Counted from the first letter of the stretch, positions 51,007 through 60,825 are shown. The stretch: 64,000 nt of DNA from Caballeronia sp. dw_276 (GCF_018449635.1 NZ_JAAVUV010000001.1:578501-642500), one strand, 5' to 3'. Translations and numbers: made by a program. The notes: a model not told the origin generated them from the sequence alone.

Positions 51007-53742
51007 ATGCCGCCACTGCGCGCTACCAAATCGCTCGACACCATTGAAGGGTCACGCCTTCATTCCACCGATTGTTCGCGCTGGCAGCGTTGGGGCCCGT
51101 ATCTCAGCGAGCGTCAATGGGGCACGGTGCGCGAGGATTACAGCGAGAACGGCACGGCGTGGGACTATTTTCCGCACGATCATGCGCGCAGCCGTGCTTA
51201 CCGCTGGGGCGAAGACGGCATCGCCGGATTCAGCGACGACAAGCTCAACTGGTGCGTCTCGCTCGCAATGTGGAACGGTCATGACGCCATCCTCAAGGAG
51301 CGTTTGTTCGGCCTCACGAATGCGCAAGGCAATCATGGCGAGGACGTGAAGGAGCTTTATTTCTACGTCGACGGCACGCCCACGCATTCCTATATGCGCA
51401 TGCTTTACAAGTACCCGCACGCGGCGTTCCCCTACGACGATCTCGTCGCGGAGAACGGACGGCGGGGCGCCGACATGCCCGAGTACGAAGTGCTCGATAC
51501 CGGCGTCTTCGAGGACAACAAGTACTTCGATATCCACGTCGAATATGCGAAGCACACGCCCGAAGATATCGTAATGCGCGTGACCGTCGAGAACCGCGCG
51601 GATCATCCTGCGGCCATCGATCTGTTGCCGCAGATCTGGGCGCGCAACACGTGGTCGTGGAAACAGGCGGAGAAGCCATCGCTCGCGTTGCAATCCGATA
51701 GCAAAGGCCAACGCGTCGTTGCGCATTGCGACGGACATGCGCCCATGGTCGTGACCGCTGAAAGCCGTGACGGCGCGGCGGTCGACTGGGTGTTCTGTGA
51801 AAACGAGACCAACGTCAGGCGCTTGTTTGGTTCTGAAGGGCCGGGTCCGTTCAAGGATGGCTTCAACGACTACATCGTGCATGGCGAAGAAAGCGCTATT
51901 CGACGCGATAGCGGCACGCGCGTCGCCGCGCATATGCATATCGAAGTCGCGGCAAACAGCCGTGCCGTTGTGACAATGCGCTGGCGCCCGGAAGCCGATG
52001 CAGACACGGACCGTCAGCCGCTCGATACCGATGCGCTGTTTGCGCGCCGTATCGCGGAGGCCGATGCGTTCTACGCCGGCTTGCAGCATGAAATCGACGA
52101 TGCCGACCAGCGCCTCGTGCAACGCCAGGCGCTCGCGGGCATGTTGTGGTCGAAGCAGTTCTACATGTTCGACGTCACCCGCTGGATGGACGGCGATCCC
52201 TTGCAACCGGCGCCCCCCATAGGGCGCAAGCGTGGCCGCGACGCCGACTGGCGGCACTTGTGCAACGCCGACATTGTTTCGATGCCCGACAAATGGGAAT
52301 ACCCGTGGTATGCATCGTGGGACCTCGCGTTTCATGCAGCGGCTTTCGCGCTGATCGATCCTGCGTTTGCAAAGCGTCAGTTGCTGTTGCTGGTGAAGGA
52401 TCGTTATCAACATCCGAATGGGCAACTGCCCGCCTATGAATGGGCTTTCGGCGACGCCAATCCACCCGTGCACGCATGGGCGACGTGGCGCGTCTATGAA
52501 ATAGACCGGGCCATTACAGGCAAGAGCGATCGCGATTTTCTCGAGCTCGTGTTCCACAAGCTGCTGCTGAATTTCTCGTGGTGGGTGAACCGCAAGGACG
52601 CCGATGGCCGCAACATTTTCCAGGGCGGTTTCCTCGGGCTGGACAACGTGGGGATTTTCGATCGCTCGGCGCCGTTACCGACGGGCGGCCGTATCGATCA
52701 GTCGGATGGCACCGCGTGGATGGCAGCCTACGCGCTCGACCTGATGCGTATTGCGCTTGAACTCGCGATTGCGAATCATGTGTTCGTGGATATCGGCGTG
52801 AAGTTCTTCGAGCATTTTTTGTATATCGCGGAAGCTGTCAGCAGCAGCGATACCTGCGACACAGGTCTCTGGGACGAACGCGACGAGTTTTTCTACGACG
52901 TGTTGCAACTCCCCGACGGCACCAGCGTGCCAATGCGAATTCGTTCCATCGTCGGGCTGATTCCGTTGTTCGCGGTCCATGTGCTCGAAGAACATCTGCA
53001 TGGTCACTTGCCTGGATTGCGCGATCGCCTGACGTGGTTCCTTGAGCATCGTCCGGACCTGGCGAAACTGGTTTCACGATGGAACGAGCCGGGCAAGGGC
53101 AACAGTCTGCTGCTCTCGGTGCTGCGCGGACATCGGATGAAAGCGCTGCTCAAACGCATGCTCGATGAAACCGAGTTCCTCTCCGACTACGGCGTGCGCG
53201 CGTTGTCGCGGGTGCATCAGGACGAACCGTTCGTGCTGCAGCATAACGGCGACCGCTTTTGCGTGAAATACTTACCGGCGGAATCGGATTCGCGCGTATT
53301 CGGCGGCAACTCGAACTGGCGCGGCCCGATCTGGATGCCGGTCAACTATCTGCTGATCGAATCGCTGTATGAATTTCATCGTTATTACGGCGACGATTTT
53401 CGCGTCGAGTATCCAACGGGGTCGGGCGTAAAGCACTCGCTCAACACCATTGCCGATGAACTCGCCAAACGCCTGACACGCCTGTTCCTGAAGGACAAGA
53501 ATGGCCGGCGCCCGGTGATGGCCGCGTACCCGCAATTGCAAGCCGACCCGCGCTCGGACGACCTCGTGCTGTTCCACGAATACTTTCATGGAGACACCGG
53601 GCGAGGCGTGGGCGCGTCGCACCAGACTGGCTGGAGCGGCCTGGTTGCATTGCTGCTGCAGCCGCGCGTGACCGCCGTGGCCGGCAATGTGCCGGTCGAC
53701 GGCGCGGCGGTTCCTCAGGAAGCGGAGCTCGTGACGAAGTAA
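51007..53742 (+). CDS. GH63/MGH1-type glycoside hydrolase
   Basis: A 911-residue glycoside hydrolase with an (alpha/alpha)6 barrel of the GH63 (MGH1-type) group. The segments 'RWGPYLSERQWGTVREDYSENGTAWDYFPHDHARSRAYRWGEDG' (N-terminal, conserved in bacterial members) and 'WMPVNYLLIESLYEFHRYYGDDF' are hallmarks; an Asp in 'WASWDLAFHAAAF' and a Glu near the C-terminus are likely catalytic. Bacterial members act on glucosides such as glucosylglycerate or glycogen-derived sugars; I cannot choose between them. No signal peptide is seen, so it is cytoplasmic, like its neighbour at 49019. Confidence 0.85.
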   Translation: MPPLRATKSLDTIEGSRLHSTDCSRWQRWGPYLSERQWGTVREDYSENGTAWDYFPHDHARSRAYRWGEDGIAGFSDDKLNWCVSLAMWNGHDAILKERLFGLTNAQGNHGEDVKELYFYVDGTPTHSYMRMLYKYPHAAFPYDDLVAENGRRGADMPEYEVLDTGVFEDNKYFDIHVEYAKHTPEDIVMRVTVENRADHPAAIDLLPQIWARNTWSWKQAEKPSLALQSDSKGQRVVAHCDGHAPMVVTAESRDGAAVDWVFCENETNVRRLFGSEGPGPFKDGFNDYIVHGEESAIRRDSGTRVAAHMHIEVAANSRAVVTMRWRPEADADTDRQPLDTDALFARRIAEADAFYAGLQHEIDDADQRLVQRQALAGMLWSKQFYMFDVTRWMDGDPLQPAPPIGRKRGRDADWRHLCNADIVSMPDKWEYPWYASWDLAFHAAAFALIDPAFAKRQLLLLVKDRYQHPNGQLPAYEWAFGDANPPVHAWATWRVYEIDRAITGKSDRDFLELVFHKLLLNFSWWVNRKDADGRNIFQGGFLGLDNVGIFDRSAPLPTGGRIDQSDGTAWMAAYALDLMRIALELAIANHVFVDIGVKFFEHFLYIAEAVSSSDTCDTGLWDERDEFFYDVLQLPDGTSVPMRIRSIVGLIPLFAVHVLEEHLHGHLPGLRDRLTWFLEHRPDLAKLVSRWNEPGKGNSLLLSVLRGHRMKALLKRMLDETEFLSDYGVRALSRVHQDEPFVLQHNGDRFCVKYLPAESDSRVFGGNSNWRGPIWMPVNYLLIESLYEFHRYYGDDFRVEYPTGSGVKHSLNTIADELAKRLTRLFLKDKNGRRPVMAAYPQLQADPRSDDLVLFHEYFHGDTGRGVGASHQTGWSGLVALLLQPRVTAVAGNVPVDGAAVPQEAELVTK

Positions 53743-53752
53743 TCCGCGCCTG

Positions 53753-54823
53753 TCATTCGTTGCAGAGCATCAGCACTTTTTCGGCATCGGTACAGGCGCG
53801 CTTGGGCGCGCTCTGTGTGGCCGGTGCGGCCGATCCCGCTGATGCAGTCCGCTTGATGCACGCACGCAAGCGTTTTTCTATCGGCGGATAGTATTTCCAG
53901 CCGCGGCTTAACGGCGGCAATTCCAGCTTCACCTGCTTCCATTTCGGATGACCGTTCGCCTGCAGTTCATCGAAGTGAGTACATAACGAATCCGCGAACT
54001 GCGTCATCATCCCGACCGTGCCGCGCAGGTTGTAGTCGTAGGTCACGAGAAACGCCTTCACGGTCAACGTGGGCGAGTCTTCCTTGATCCAGTTCGGATA
54101 GCTCGCCGTACGGATCGTCGCGGGGAAATACGTCTGCTCCGCGCGCGCGGTTTCGGGCACCGATGGGTCGAGTTTCAGCAATTTGATCTGGCTCAGCAGT
54201 TCCGGATTCAGATCCTGGAAGAGTTTCGCCGGTTGCCCCGCGACGATGATCGCCACATCGAGCTTGCGAACGATCAGCTTTGCAAGCGCGTCCTCGTTGC
54301 TGTAGTGCTGCGTCTGCGCTTCGGGTATCGGTTGGTTGAACATCAGCTTGTAGAGCGTGGTCGCTGATTGCGCGGTGCCGCTACCGATCAGCCCGACGCT
54401 GATGTTCTTGTCCTTGATCTCATGGATGTAGTTGATCGGCGAATCCGAGCGCACCACGAAATAAATCTCTTCGTTATAAAGCGGCATGATCAGGCGCAGC
54501 GGCTGGATGATCTTGCCCGCTTCGGAGTTGCCGGTTTTCGCCATATCGAGGTAAGCCTGGTACACGTCCGACTGCACGAGTGCGAACTTCACGCCCGGCT
54601 CGTATCGCATACGCTGCACGTTTTCGGCGGAACCCTTCGATGCCAGCACGTCCAGGCTCATGTTGATCGGATCGGCGACCCATTTCGCCAGGTCCTGGCC
54701 GATCTGGATGTAAGTGCCGCGTTCCGGTCCGGTGACGATCTTGTAGTCGGCTTGCGCATGGGCGTGGCCAGCCAGGCCGGCGAGCCCGAGCAGGGCGAAC
54801 AGCATGAGTACGGTCTTGCGCAT
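53753..54823 (-). CDS. TAXI-family TRAP transporter solute-binding protein (orphan)
   Basis: A 356-residue binding protein of the TAXI (TRAP-associated extracytoplasmic immunogenic) family. The signal peptide covers residues 1-24 (MRKTVLMLFALLGLAGLAG, then HAHAQA). 'VTGPERGTYIQIGQDLAKW' and 'VGLIGSGTAQSATTLYKLM' are typical. A Ser/Ala-rich C-terminal tail with two or three cysteines (RACIKR and RACTDAEKVLMLC) is unusual and may form disulfides. No TRAP permease (DctQM fusion) is adjacent, so its transporter must lie elsewhere, or it is a stand-alone sensor. It is convergent with the GH63 gene (10 bases). Confidence 0.85.
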   Translation of the reverse strand: MRKTVLMLFALLGLAGLAGHAHAQADYKIVTGPERGTYIQIGQDLAKWVADPINMSLDVLASKGSAENVQRMRYEPGVKFALVQSDVYQAYLDMAKTGNSEAGKIIQPLRLIMPLYNEEIYFVVRSDSPINYIHEIKDKNISVGLIGSGTAQSATTLYKLMFNQPIPEAQTQHYSNEDALAKLIVRKLDVAIIVAGQPAKLFQDLNPELLSQIKLLKLDPSVPETARAEQTYFPATIRTASYPNWIKEDSPTLTVKAFLVTYDYNLRGTVGMMTQFADSLCTHFDELQANGHPKWKQVKLELPPLSRGWKYYPPIEKRLRACIKRTASAGSAAPATQSAPKRACTDAEKVLMLCNE

Positions 54824-54981
54824 GATGTTGTTTGAGTCGTTTTAATGTGTTTGGCTACGTTTATTGCACGCATTGATCGATGTGGCCTGCGTCTCCGGGC
54901 GCGGCCGTTGTGTCTCCTCCGGTCTCCTTGGTGAATCTTGTGCTGCGCGTTTTCTGCCTGTCTAAGCCTGTTTATGCCTCT

Positions 54982-56466
54982 TTATTGCGGCGGCGGGCGT
55001 TGTTTCGACGATTGCCCTTTCGTCCATCCGGATTCGAGAATCGCGCGCTCTTCGGCGTCGGGATCTGTCGTGTTGCGGACGGGTGTTTTGGGTTGCACCG
55101 TGTTCTGTGTGTTGTCTCCCGAGGCGAGCGTACGCGTAACGCTGACGGGCGCCGGACTGGTCGTGACCGGGGTTGCAGGAATCATCGTCGCGGAGGGCGG
55201 CGTCACATTCGCGCGTACAGGTATCGCTTCGGTGACCGGCGCGATCTGATCATGTGTAGCCGGCGTCGCTGGCGATGCCGCACGTGCAACCGGCGTCTCC
55301 GGCCCGTCAGGCATGGCAATGAATGTCGATGCCGAAGGCGCCGCCTGAGGCGCTGCAATGTATCCGGACGACGTAAGCGGCGCATGCGACCCCGTGCTCA
55401 CACGCGTTGAGTCAGAGGCTATCGGCGCTGCCTGCGTGGATGTGACCACCGTCGCAGGCATGACCGGGATAGGCCGCAGCGGAGCAGACGGCACCGATAC
55501 CACCTTCCGCGCGGGGGACGGAGGCGGAGACGCAGACACGGGCGCTGCTGCGAGTGGCGCCGATACCCCGGATTTCGACGTTGCCCGAGCGGTCGCAGGC
55601 GCCGTTTTGTTCAGCCATCCCGAGCGCGTTATCGCATGTTCGACGAGCGTTTGCGCTTCGACGTTGCTTGCATCGATGGCGAGTACGTCACGCGCATTCT
55701 GGCGAACGCATATCCACGAGCCAGTCGCTTCGCAACCTCGCGCCATTTGCAGAAGGTTGTCGCGCGTGCGTTCGAGGCTTGCGAGTTCGGACTGGGTTCG
55801 CTGGATGTTGCCCGCGCTCATTTGCGCCGCCGGAATCTTCGAGAAGCGGCGCCGCGCGGTTGTCAGGTCACCACGCTCTATGGCGTCGCGCGCGGCCTGC
55901 AGGTTGTCGATTGCAGCGGCCGATGTAGCCGGCGCTCGGGCGGTGCTATCGACCGTGGGGGCTGCGGCCACCGCTGCAGGTGCTGGCTTCGCCGGCGCGC
56001 CCGCAGCCGCGATAGCGGCCGCGGGTGCAACCGGGTGGATAACGGGCGCAGATGAATCACGGGCCGCTTTCATATCGATGGCGCCATATGCGCTGTGCCC
56101 CGCCGGCGTCTCCGTTTTTGTACCTTCGCGATCGCCGGACTGGGAATAGATGACGCCGCCGGCGATCAACGCCAGCATGACGGCGCCAAGTGTGACGCTC
56201 TTCGAGTTGTCCCAGCGCTGCTCGCCGGTTCCTGCGAATTCCGCTTCTTCGGGCAGGCTCGGATAGGGCGAGGGCGTTGCCAGCGATGCACGGCGCGCGG
56301 CGAACAAACGCAGTCCGTTGGGGATCGTTGCAGCCTGTCCGGACGCGCGGGCGCTGCCGTGATCCGCGCCGCAATGCGGACACGTTTCGGCGTCGCTCAG
56401 GATGGAATTGCCGCAACGCATGCACGTCACGGATTCGGCAGACGATGGAAACAAGAGACGGGCCAT
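54982..56466 (-). CDS. Zinc-ribbon membrane protein with a long Ala/Pro/Ser-rich periplasmic region
   Basis: A 494-residue protein. It starts with a double CxxC zinc ribbon (CMRCGNS and CPHCGADH, residues 15-35), and one transmembrane helix lies near residues 90-110 (SVTLGAVMLALIAGGVIY). Beyond it a short helical, TPR-like segment ('NLQAARDAIERGDLTTARRRF') with cysteines (RGCEATGSWICV) sits in an otherwise Ala/Pro/Thr-rich, low-complexity chain. GGGAGG precedes the ATG at 56466. The zinc ribbon is cytoplasmic by topology. I know no function for it. It may be a membrane-anchored assembly or regulatory protein. Confidence 0.78.
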   Translation of the reverse strand: MARLLFPSSAESVTCMRCGNSILSDAETCPHCGADHGSARASGQAATIPNGLRLFAARRASLATPSPYPSLPEEAEFAGTGEQRWDNSKSVTLGAVMLALIAGGVIYSQSGDREGTKTETPAGHSAYGAIDMKAARDSSAPVIHPVAPAAAIAAAGAPAKPAPAAVAAAPTVDSTARAPATSAAAIDNLQAARDAIERGDLTTARRRFSKIPAAQMSAGNIQRTQSELASLERTRDNLLQMARGCEATGSWICVRQNARDVLAIDASNVEAQTLVEHAITRSGWLNKTAPATARATSKSGVSAPLAAAPVSASPPPSPARKVVSVPSAPLRPIPVMPATVVTSTQAAPIASDSTRVSTGSHAPLTSSGYIAAPQAAPSASTFIAMPDGPETPVARAASPATPATHDQIAPVTEAIPVRANVTPPSATMIPATPVTTSPAPVSVTRTLASGDNTQNTVQPKTPVRNTTDPDAEERAILESGWTKGQSSKQRPPPQ

Positions 56467-56969
56467 GCGAAAAACCTCCCGGGACACAAGGGTTGTCCAT
56501 ACCGCTTGCGCGTCCGGTTAATTCAGACGAAACGATGATCGTATGAAGATATTGCTTCGGACTCCCTAAGCTGGACATGCGCCGAGTGAGCCGGACCCAA
56601 TATGTGACATCTGCGCGACGCCGTCAACACATCGTCGATGCCATGCCGGGCGTGTAATTCACGCTGAAGTGAAGCGGAGAAATGCCTGTGCTGGCTCTGT
56701 CGGACAAGGTGCGCTGCAACATGTAAAAGCGACACGTGGTTTCGTCGGCAGCAACCTAGGTTCTGTCCGATTACGCCGCCTTCAGCCGGAACAAATCAAT
56801 ACTCCGGCAGCAACAAATTACGCGCAAATCGTTTTATTTTTTTGAGTGTTTACACGGACGCGTGAGTGGCTAACGGCCACTGAGCATTAGGTAGGATGAG
56901 TGATTCAGATCTGAAGGAATGTGCGTACGAGGCAGCAGCCAAAACCGCTGCCTCGAAGCAAGGTTAAGC
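56467..56969. other. Intergenic region without a supported gene
   Basis: About 500 bases between the zinc-ribbon gene and the ketoglutaric semialdehyde dehydrogenase gene. It holds the promoter of the former. A 'GGCAGCAAC' motif occurs twice (about 56748 and 56803), and an A/T-rich stretch (TTTTATTTTTTTGAGTG) lies near 56830. I see no gene or RNA that I can support. Confidence 0.6.
56928..56955 (-). terminator. Hairpin after the semialdehyde dehydrogenase gene
   Basis: CGAGGCAGC (56928-56936) and GCTGCCTCG (56947-56955) pair perfectly over a 10-base loop, 15 bases beyond the stop codon at 56970. No T tract follows, so termination may be Rho-assisted. Confidence 0.55.
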
Positions 56970-58553
56970 TTACTTACCCAACTGCAGCTTGCCATCAATG
57001 CGACGATTCAACCCAAGCGGGTTGTCCGTCTTGAGCGCATCGGGCAACAGGCCTTCTGGCAGATCCTGATAGCTCACCGGTCGCAGGAAACGATCGATGG
57101 CAAGGCTGCCGACCGACGTCGAACGTCCGTCGGCGGTTGAGGGGAACGGGCCGCCATGAACCATTGCGTGACCCACTTCAACGCCCGTACCGAAACCGTT
57201 CACAAGAATGCGTCCCGTGCGGCGTTCCAGTGCGGGGAGGACCTTGCGGGCATCGGCGTAATCGGCTTCGTCGATATGCAGCGCCGCCGTCAACTGCCCT
57301 TCAAGCTCCTCGATCAGCTCAAGCATCGTGGCGAGATCCGCGCAACGCACGATCAGCGACGCGGCGCCGAAGATCTCTTCCTGCAACTCGGCGTTGGCGC
57401 GGAATGCTTGAGCTGTCGTCGAGAACAATGCTGCCTGGCCTTGGGTCGCGCCCTTGGCTTCGGCGCCGCGCGCGAGCGTCTTGACATCGCCATGCTCGGC
57501 CGTCTTGCTGAGCGCCGATACATACGCCTTGTGAATGCCCGGCGTCAGCATGGTCGCGGCCGGGATGTCGCTCAATGCGGCCGAGGTTGCTTCGATGAAA
57601 GCATCGAGGTCCGGGCCATCGACAGCGAGCACCAGTCCCGGGTTCGTGCAGAACTGGCCGGCGCCCAATGCGAGCGAACTGGCGAACGCCTTGCCGATCG
57701 CCGCGCCGCGATTCTTCAGCGCGTTCGGGAACAGCAGGACCGGGTTGATGCTGCTCATTTCCGCGTAGACAGGGATCGGTTCGCGACGCGCTGCCGCGAG
57801 CTTCATCAGCGCCGTGCCGCCTCCGCGCGAGCCGGTGAAACCAACTGCCTTGATGCGTCGATCCGATACGAGCCCCTGGCCGATATCGCGGCCGCTGTCG
57901 AAGAGAAGCGAGAACGTGCCTTCGGGCAAGCCGCAATCCGCAACGGCTTTTTGCACGGCCGCGCCGACCAGCGCCGACGTACCCGGATGCGCCGAATGCG
58001 CCTTCGCAATCACGGGACAACCTGCGGCGAACGCGGACGCGGTATCGCCACCGGCCACCGAAAACGCCAGCGGGAAATTGCTTGCGCCGAACACGGCGAC
58101 GGGGCCGAGCGGCACATAACGCAGGCGCAGATCGACGCGTGGCAGCGGCTGACGTTGCGGCTGCGCCGGATCGATACGCACGCCCAGGAAATCGCCTTCA
58201 CGCACGACCGCCGCGAACATACGCAACTGGCCGACCGTCCGGCCGCGCTCGCCCTCGATGCGGCCACGCGGCAGACCGCTTTCCGCGATACAGCGCTCGA
58301 TCAGCACATCGCCGATATCAAGGATGTTCTGCGCGATCGTTTCGAGGAACTTGGCGCGCGTCTCGAGCGGCAGTTCGCGATACACATCCGATGCCGCCCA
58401 TGCAAGCGCGCATGCTTCTTCGAGTTGCGCCAACGTGGCGCCACCGAAGGCCGGGGCGAGTTGTTCGCCGGTAGCCGCATCGACGCCCTTGATGGAGCCG
58501 TTCGTGCCGGGAACACTCTGTTTGCCGATCAGCAGATTGCTGGAAATTCCCAT
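56970..58553 (-). CDS. 2,5-dioxovalerate (alpha-ketoglutaric semialdehyde) dehydrogenase
   Basis: A 527-residue aldehyde dehydrogenase of the KGSADH type. The catalytic Cys302 lies in [10 protein letters not shown], and the dinucleotide region is '[12 protein letters not shown]'. '[25 protein letters not shown]' is typical of the subgroup that oxidises alpha-ketoglutaric semialdehyde to 2-oxoglutarate with NADP(+). It lies 55 bases downstream of a keto-deoxy-sugar-acid dehydratase gene on the same strand. Together they form the last two steps of the oxidative L-arabinose (or a related sugar-acid) route. Confidence 0.9.
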   Translation of the reverse strand: MGISSNLLIGKQSVPGTNGSIKGVDAATGEQLAPAFGGATLAQLEEACALAWAASDVYRELPLETRAKFLETIAQNILDIGDVLIERCIAESGLPRGRIEGERGRTVGQLRMFAAVVREGDFLGVRIDPAQPQRQPLPRVDLRLRYVPLGPVAVFGASNFPLAFSVAGGDTASAFAAGCPVIAKAHSAHPGTSALVGAAVQKAVADCGLPEGTFSLLFDSGRDIGQGLVSDRRIKAVGFTGSRGGGTALMKLAAARREPIPVYAEMSSINPVLLFPNALKNRGAAIGKAFASSLALGAGQFCTNPGLVLAVDGPDLDAFIEATSAALSDIPAATMLTPGIHKAYVSALSKTAEHGDVKTLARGAEAKGATQGQAALFSTTAQAFRANAELQEEIFGAASLIVRCADLATMLELIEELEGQLTAALHIDEADYADARKVLPALERRTGRILVNGFGTGVEVGHAMVHGGPFPSTADGRSTSVGSLAIDRFLRPVSYQDLPEGLLPDALKTDNPLGLNRRIDGKLQLGK

Positions 58554-58608
58554 GATGATTCGAATCCTTGGATGGTGTCGGGGTGTAGAGAAGCGTGTCT
58601 GGAATGCG

Positions 58609-59529
58609 TTACTTGCCCCAGCTCAGCACGAGCGGATCGAGGCGGCGCGCGACCTTCAGCAGGCCTTCACGCGTGGCGGGGTGCATCGGCGCGAACGGGT
58701 GACGCGTCGTGTCGGAGCGGATCACGCCGCCTTCCATCATCAGCGCCTTGCAGGCCGCGAGGCCGCACTGGCGGTTTTCATAGTTGATCAGCGGCAGCCA
58801 TTGTTCGTAAAGATCGGCTGCACGTTCCGCGTCGCCGGCGGTGTAGGCGTCGACGATCTTGCGGATGCCATCCGGGTAGCCGCCTCCGGTCATGGCGCCG
58901 GTGGCGCCGGCATCGAAATCGGGAATCAGCGTGATCGCTTCTTCGCCGTCCCACGGACCGACGACCGCATCGCCGCCGAGTTCGATCAATTCACGCAGCT
59001 TCGATGCCGCTTGCGCCGTCTCGATCTTGAAGTACGACACATTAGCCACTTCCTTCGCGAGCTTGGCGAGGAAGGGCGCCGAGAGCGGCGTGCCTGCGAC
59101 GGGCGCGTCCTGGATCATGATCGGGATATCGATGGCGTCCGAGACCCGGTCGAAGAATTCATAGATACCGCGTTCGCCCACGCGGATGGTCGCGCCGTGA
59201 TACGGCGGCATGACCATGACCATCGCGGCGCCCGCGTCCTGCGCGGCGCGGCTGCGGGCGGCGCAAACGTCGCTGCTGAAGTGCGTGGTCGTCACGATCA
59301 CCGGCACGCGGCCCGCCACGTGTTCCAGCACGGTTTTCTGGACGGCGGCGCGTTCGTCGTCGGTGAGCGCGAATTGTTCGGAGAAATTGGCGAGGATGCA
59401 CAGGCCGTGCGATCCGGCGTCGATCATGAAGTCGATCGCGCGTCGCTGGCCGTTCAGGTCGAGGCGCCCGGCGGCGTCGAAAACGGTCGGCGCGACCGGG
59501 AACACGCCGCGGTAGATCGGTTGGGTCAT
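58609..59529 (-). CDS. DapA-family dehydratase, L-2-keto-3-deoxyarabonate dehydratase-like
   Basis: A 306-residue DHDPS/NAL-family lyase. The Schiff-base Lys168 lies in [11 protein letters not shown] and '[22 protein letters not shown]' is in the position of the usual GT(T/S)GE loop. This subgroup includes L-2-keto-3-deoxyarabonate dehydratase, whose product, alpha-ketoglutaric semialdehyde, feeds the dehydrogenase encoded 55 bases downstream. Other possibilities are keto-deoxy-glucarate or xylonate dehydratase. The ATG at 59529 gives the family start. The gene is divergent from a LysR regulator. Confidence 0.85.
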   Translation of the reverse strand: MTQPIYRGVFPVAPTVFDAAGRLDLNGQRRAIDFMIDAGSHGLCILANFSEQFALTDDERAAVQKTVLEHVAGRVPVIVTTTHFSSDVCAARSRAAQDAGAAMVMVMPPYHGATIRVGERGIYEFFDRVSDAIDIPIMIQDAPVAGTPLSAPFLAKLAKEVANVSYFKIETAQAASKLRELIELGGDAVVGPWDGEEAITLIPDFDAGATGAMTGGGYPDGIRKIVDAYTAGDAERAADLYEQWLPLINYENRQCGLAACKALMMEGGVIRSDTTRHPFAPMHPATREGLLKVARRLDPLVLSWGK

Positions 59530-59555
59530 GACAGTCTCCAATTTTGATTTGGGGC

Positions 59556-59589
59556 CACTATAGGGCGAGCGCGCTCGCGTTGTATAGTG
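59556..59589. promoter_or_regulatory. Candidate LysR operator, nested dyads
   Basis: CACTATA (59556-59562) and TATAGTG (59583-59589) flank the perfect 14-bp palindrome GCGAGCGCGCTCGC (59565-59578). The whole lies between the divergent dehydratase and LysR starts. Nested dyads suit a LysR-type tetramer. The assignment is inference from position. Confidence 0.6.
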
Positions 59590-59646
59590 AAACCTTTCCA
59601 TCTAGTGATCGCTTTTGCGACTCGCCCAAGGCTTCCATAGAATCCC

Positions 59647-60582
59647 ATGAAATCGACGCTCGACGTATTGATGAGCCGCTTGCGCATGAAGCAGCTTCAA
59701 TTGCTCATCGCGCTTGATGATCACAAGTCGCTGCACAAGGCATCCAGCGCGATGTCCATGACCCAGTCCGCTGCGAGCAAGGCGCTCGCCGAGCTTGAAT
59801 CCATGCTCGAAGGGTCGTTGTTCGAGCGCGCGAAGAAGGGGCTCGTGCCCAATCAGTTCGGGCACTGTGTGATCCGCTACGCCCGGCTCCTGGCCGCCGA
59901 TCTGACTGCCTTGTGCCAGGAAGTCGCCGACATACGCTCGGGAACCGGCGGCCGGCTGGCCGTGGGCGCGATCATGGGATCGGTGCCGGACCTCGTCGTG
60001 CCGATCTTGAACAGCTTGCAGGAAGGCAACCCGGGTTTGTCGATAGAAATCGTCGAGGACACGAGTGCGCGCATGTTGTCGATGCTCGACGAAGGGCGCC
60101 TGGACCTCGTGGTCGGGCGTTCGATTGTCAGCGATGAGCCATCGAAGTATCACTATCAGCCGCTGGGCGACGAGCCGTTGTCGGTTGTAGTGGGTTACGA
60201 CCATCCGCCGTTTGCATCCGGCGACCTGAGCTTTGCTGATCTTGCCGGGCACAGGTGGGTGACGTATCCGAGCTCCATGCCTATGCAGGCCATGCTGGCG
60301 CGCGAAATGGATCTCGCTGGCGCGCAAGTGCCGATGAGCGCGATTTCGACGGCATCGACGTTTGTGACGGTTGCGTTGTTGCAATCCAGTGTGGATCTGG
60401 TTTCGGTGTTGCCGGCCGGCGTGGCGCGGCTTTTTTGCAAGCATCGGATGCTGCGGACCGTGCCGATAGATTTCAAGTCGAGGTCGCAGACGTTTGGCAT
60501 CGTGACGCGGAGGGTCGGGGTGTTGTCGCCGATGGGACGGCAGTTTGTGGAGATGGCACTGGGGGGGGGGGGTGAGGGTTGA
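59647..60582 (+). CDS. LysR-family transcriptional regulator ending in a G12 tract
   Basis: A 311-residue LysR-type regulator of the GbpR-like subgroup. The winged helix occupies residues 12-70 (MKQLQLLIALDDHKSLHKAS, then 'TQSAASKALAELESML') and an effector domain starts near residue 95. It is divergent from the dehydratase gene and is the likely regulator of the L-arabinose/sugar-acid operon. The last codons run through twelve G (60561-60572), giving a GGGG-EG end. A slip in this tract would change the C-terminus. Confidence 0.92.
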   Translation: MKSTLDVLMSRLRMKQLQLLIALDDHKSLHKASSAMSMTQSAASKALAELESMLEGSLFERAKKGLVPNQFGHCVIRYARLLAADLTALCQEVADIRSGTGGRLAVGAIMGSVPDLVVPILNSLQEGNPGLSIEIVEDTSARMLSMLDEGRLDLVVGRSIVSDEPSKYHYQPLGDEPLSVVVGYDHPPFASGDLSFADLAGHRWVTYPSSMPMQAMLAREMDLAGAQVPMSAISTASTFVTVALLQSSVDLVSVLPAGVARLFCKHRMLRTVPIDFKSRSQTFGIVTRRVGVLSPMGRQFVEMALGGGGEG

Positions 60583-60825
60583 GGCTGGGTTGCTGCTTTT
60601 GAGGTCTTCGCGCGTTCTGTCTTATCTGTTCTCTTTAGCACTGTTAGCCACTGTGCGTGGCAAAAATGCGATGCGCTCATGTCCTAAACGGTGCGAATCC
60701 TCTTTTTAAAACAGCAAGTTACGTCTTACAGTGTGCGCCGTTGTGCAGAACAGTTCAACGCTGTTTCTGCCCTAAGTTTGCCCTAACCCCAGCGGCAACC
60801 GCTCAATAAGACAGGACTTGCGACA
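60583..60825. other. Left junction region of an integrated element
   Basis: A 243-base non-coding stretch between the chromosomal LysR gene and the integrase pseudogene. It should contain the left attachment site. A T-arm-like string (GGTGCGAATCC, 60690-60700) occurs near its middle, but I cannot fold a tRNA here. Base composition is lower in GC than the flanks. Confidence 0.45.

Noticed and set aside
51052..52557. A 501-codon open frame on the minus strand inside the GH63-type gene
   Set aside because: It is antisense to conserved catalytic-domain sequence and has no family features or ribosome site.
57156..58787. A 543-codon open frame on the plus strand opposite the semialdehyde dehydrogenase gene
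   Set aside because: It is antisense to a well-recognised aldehyde dehydrogenase and its Arg/His-rich translation resembles no family; it reflects the GC-rich codon bias.
60690..60712. T-arm-like string (GGTGCGAATCC) suggesting a tRNA attachment site
   Set aside because: No acceptor, D or anticodon stem can be folded around it and the T loop is atypical, so no tRNA is called.
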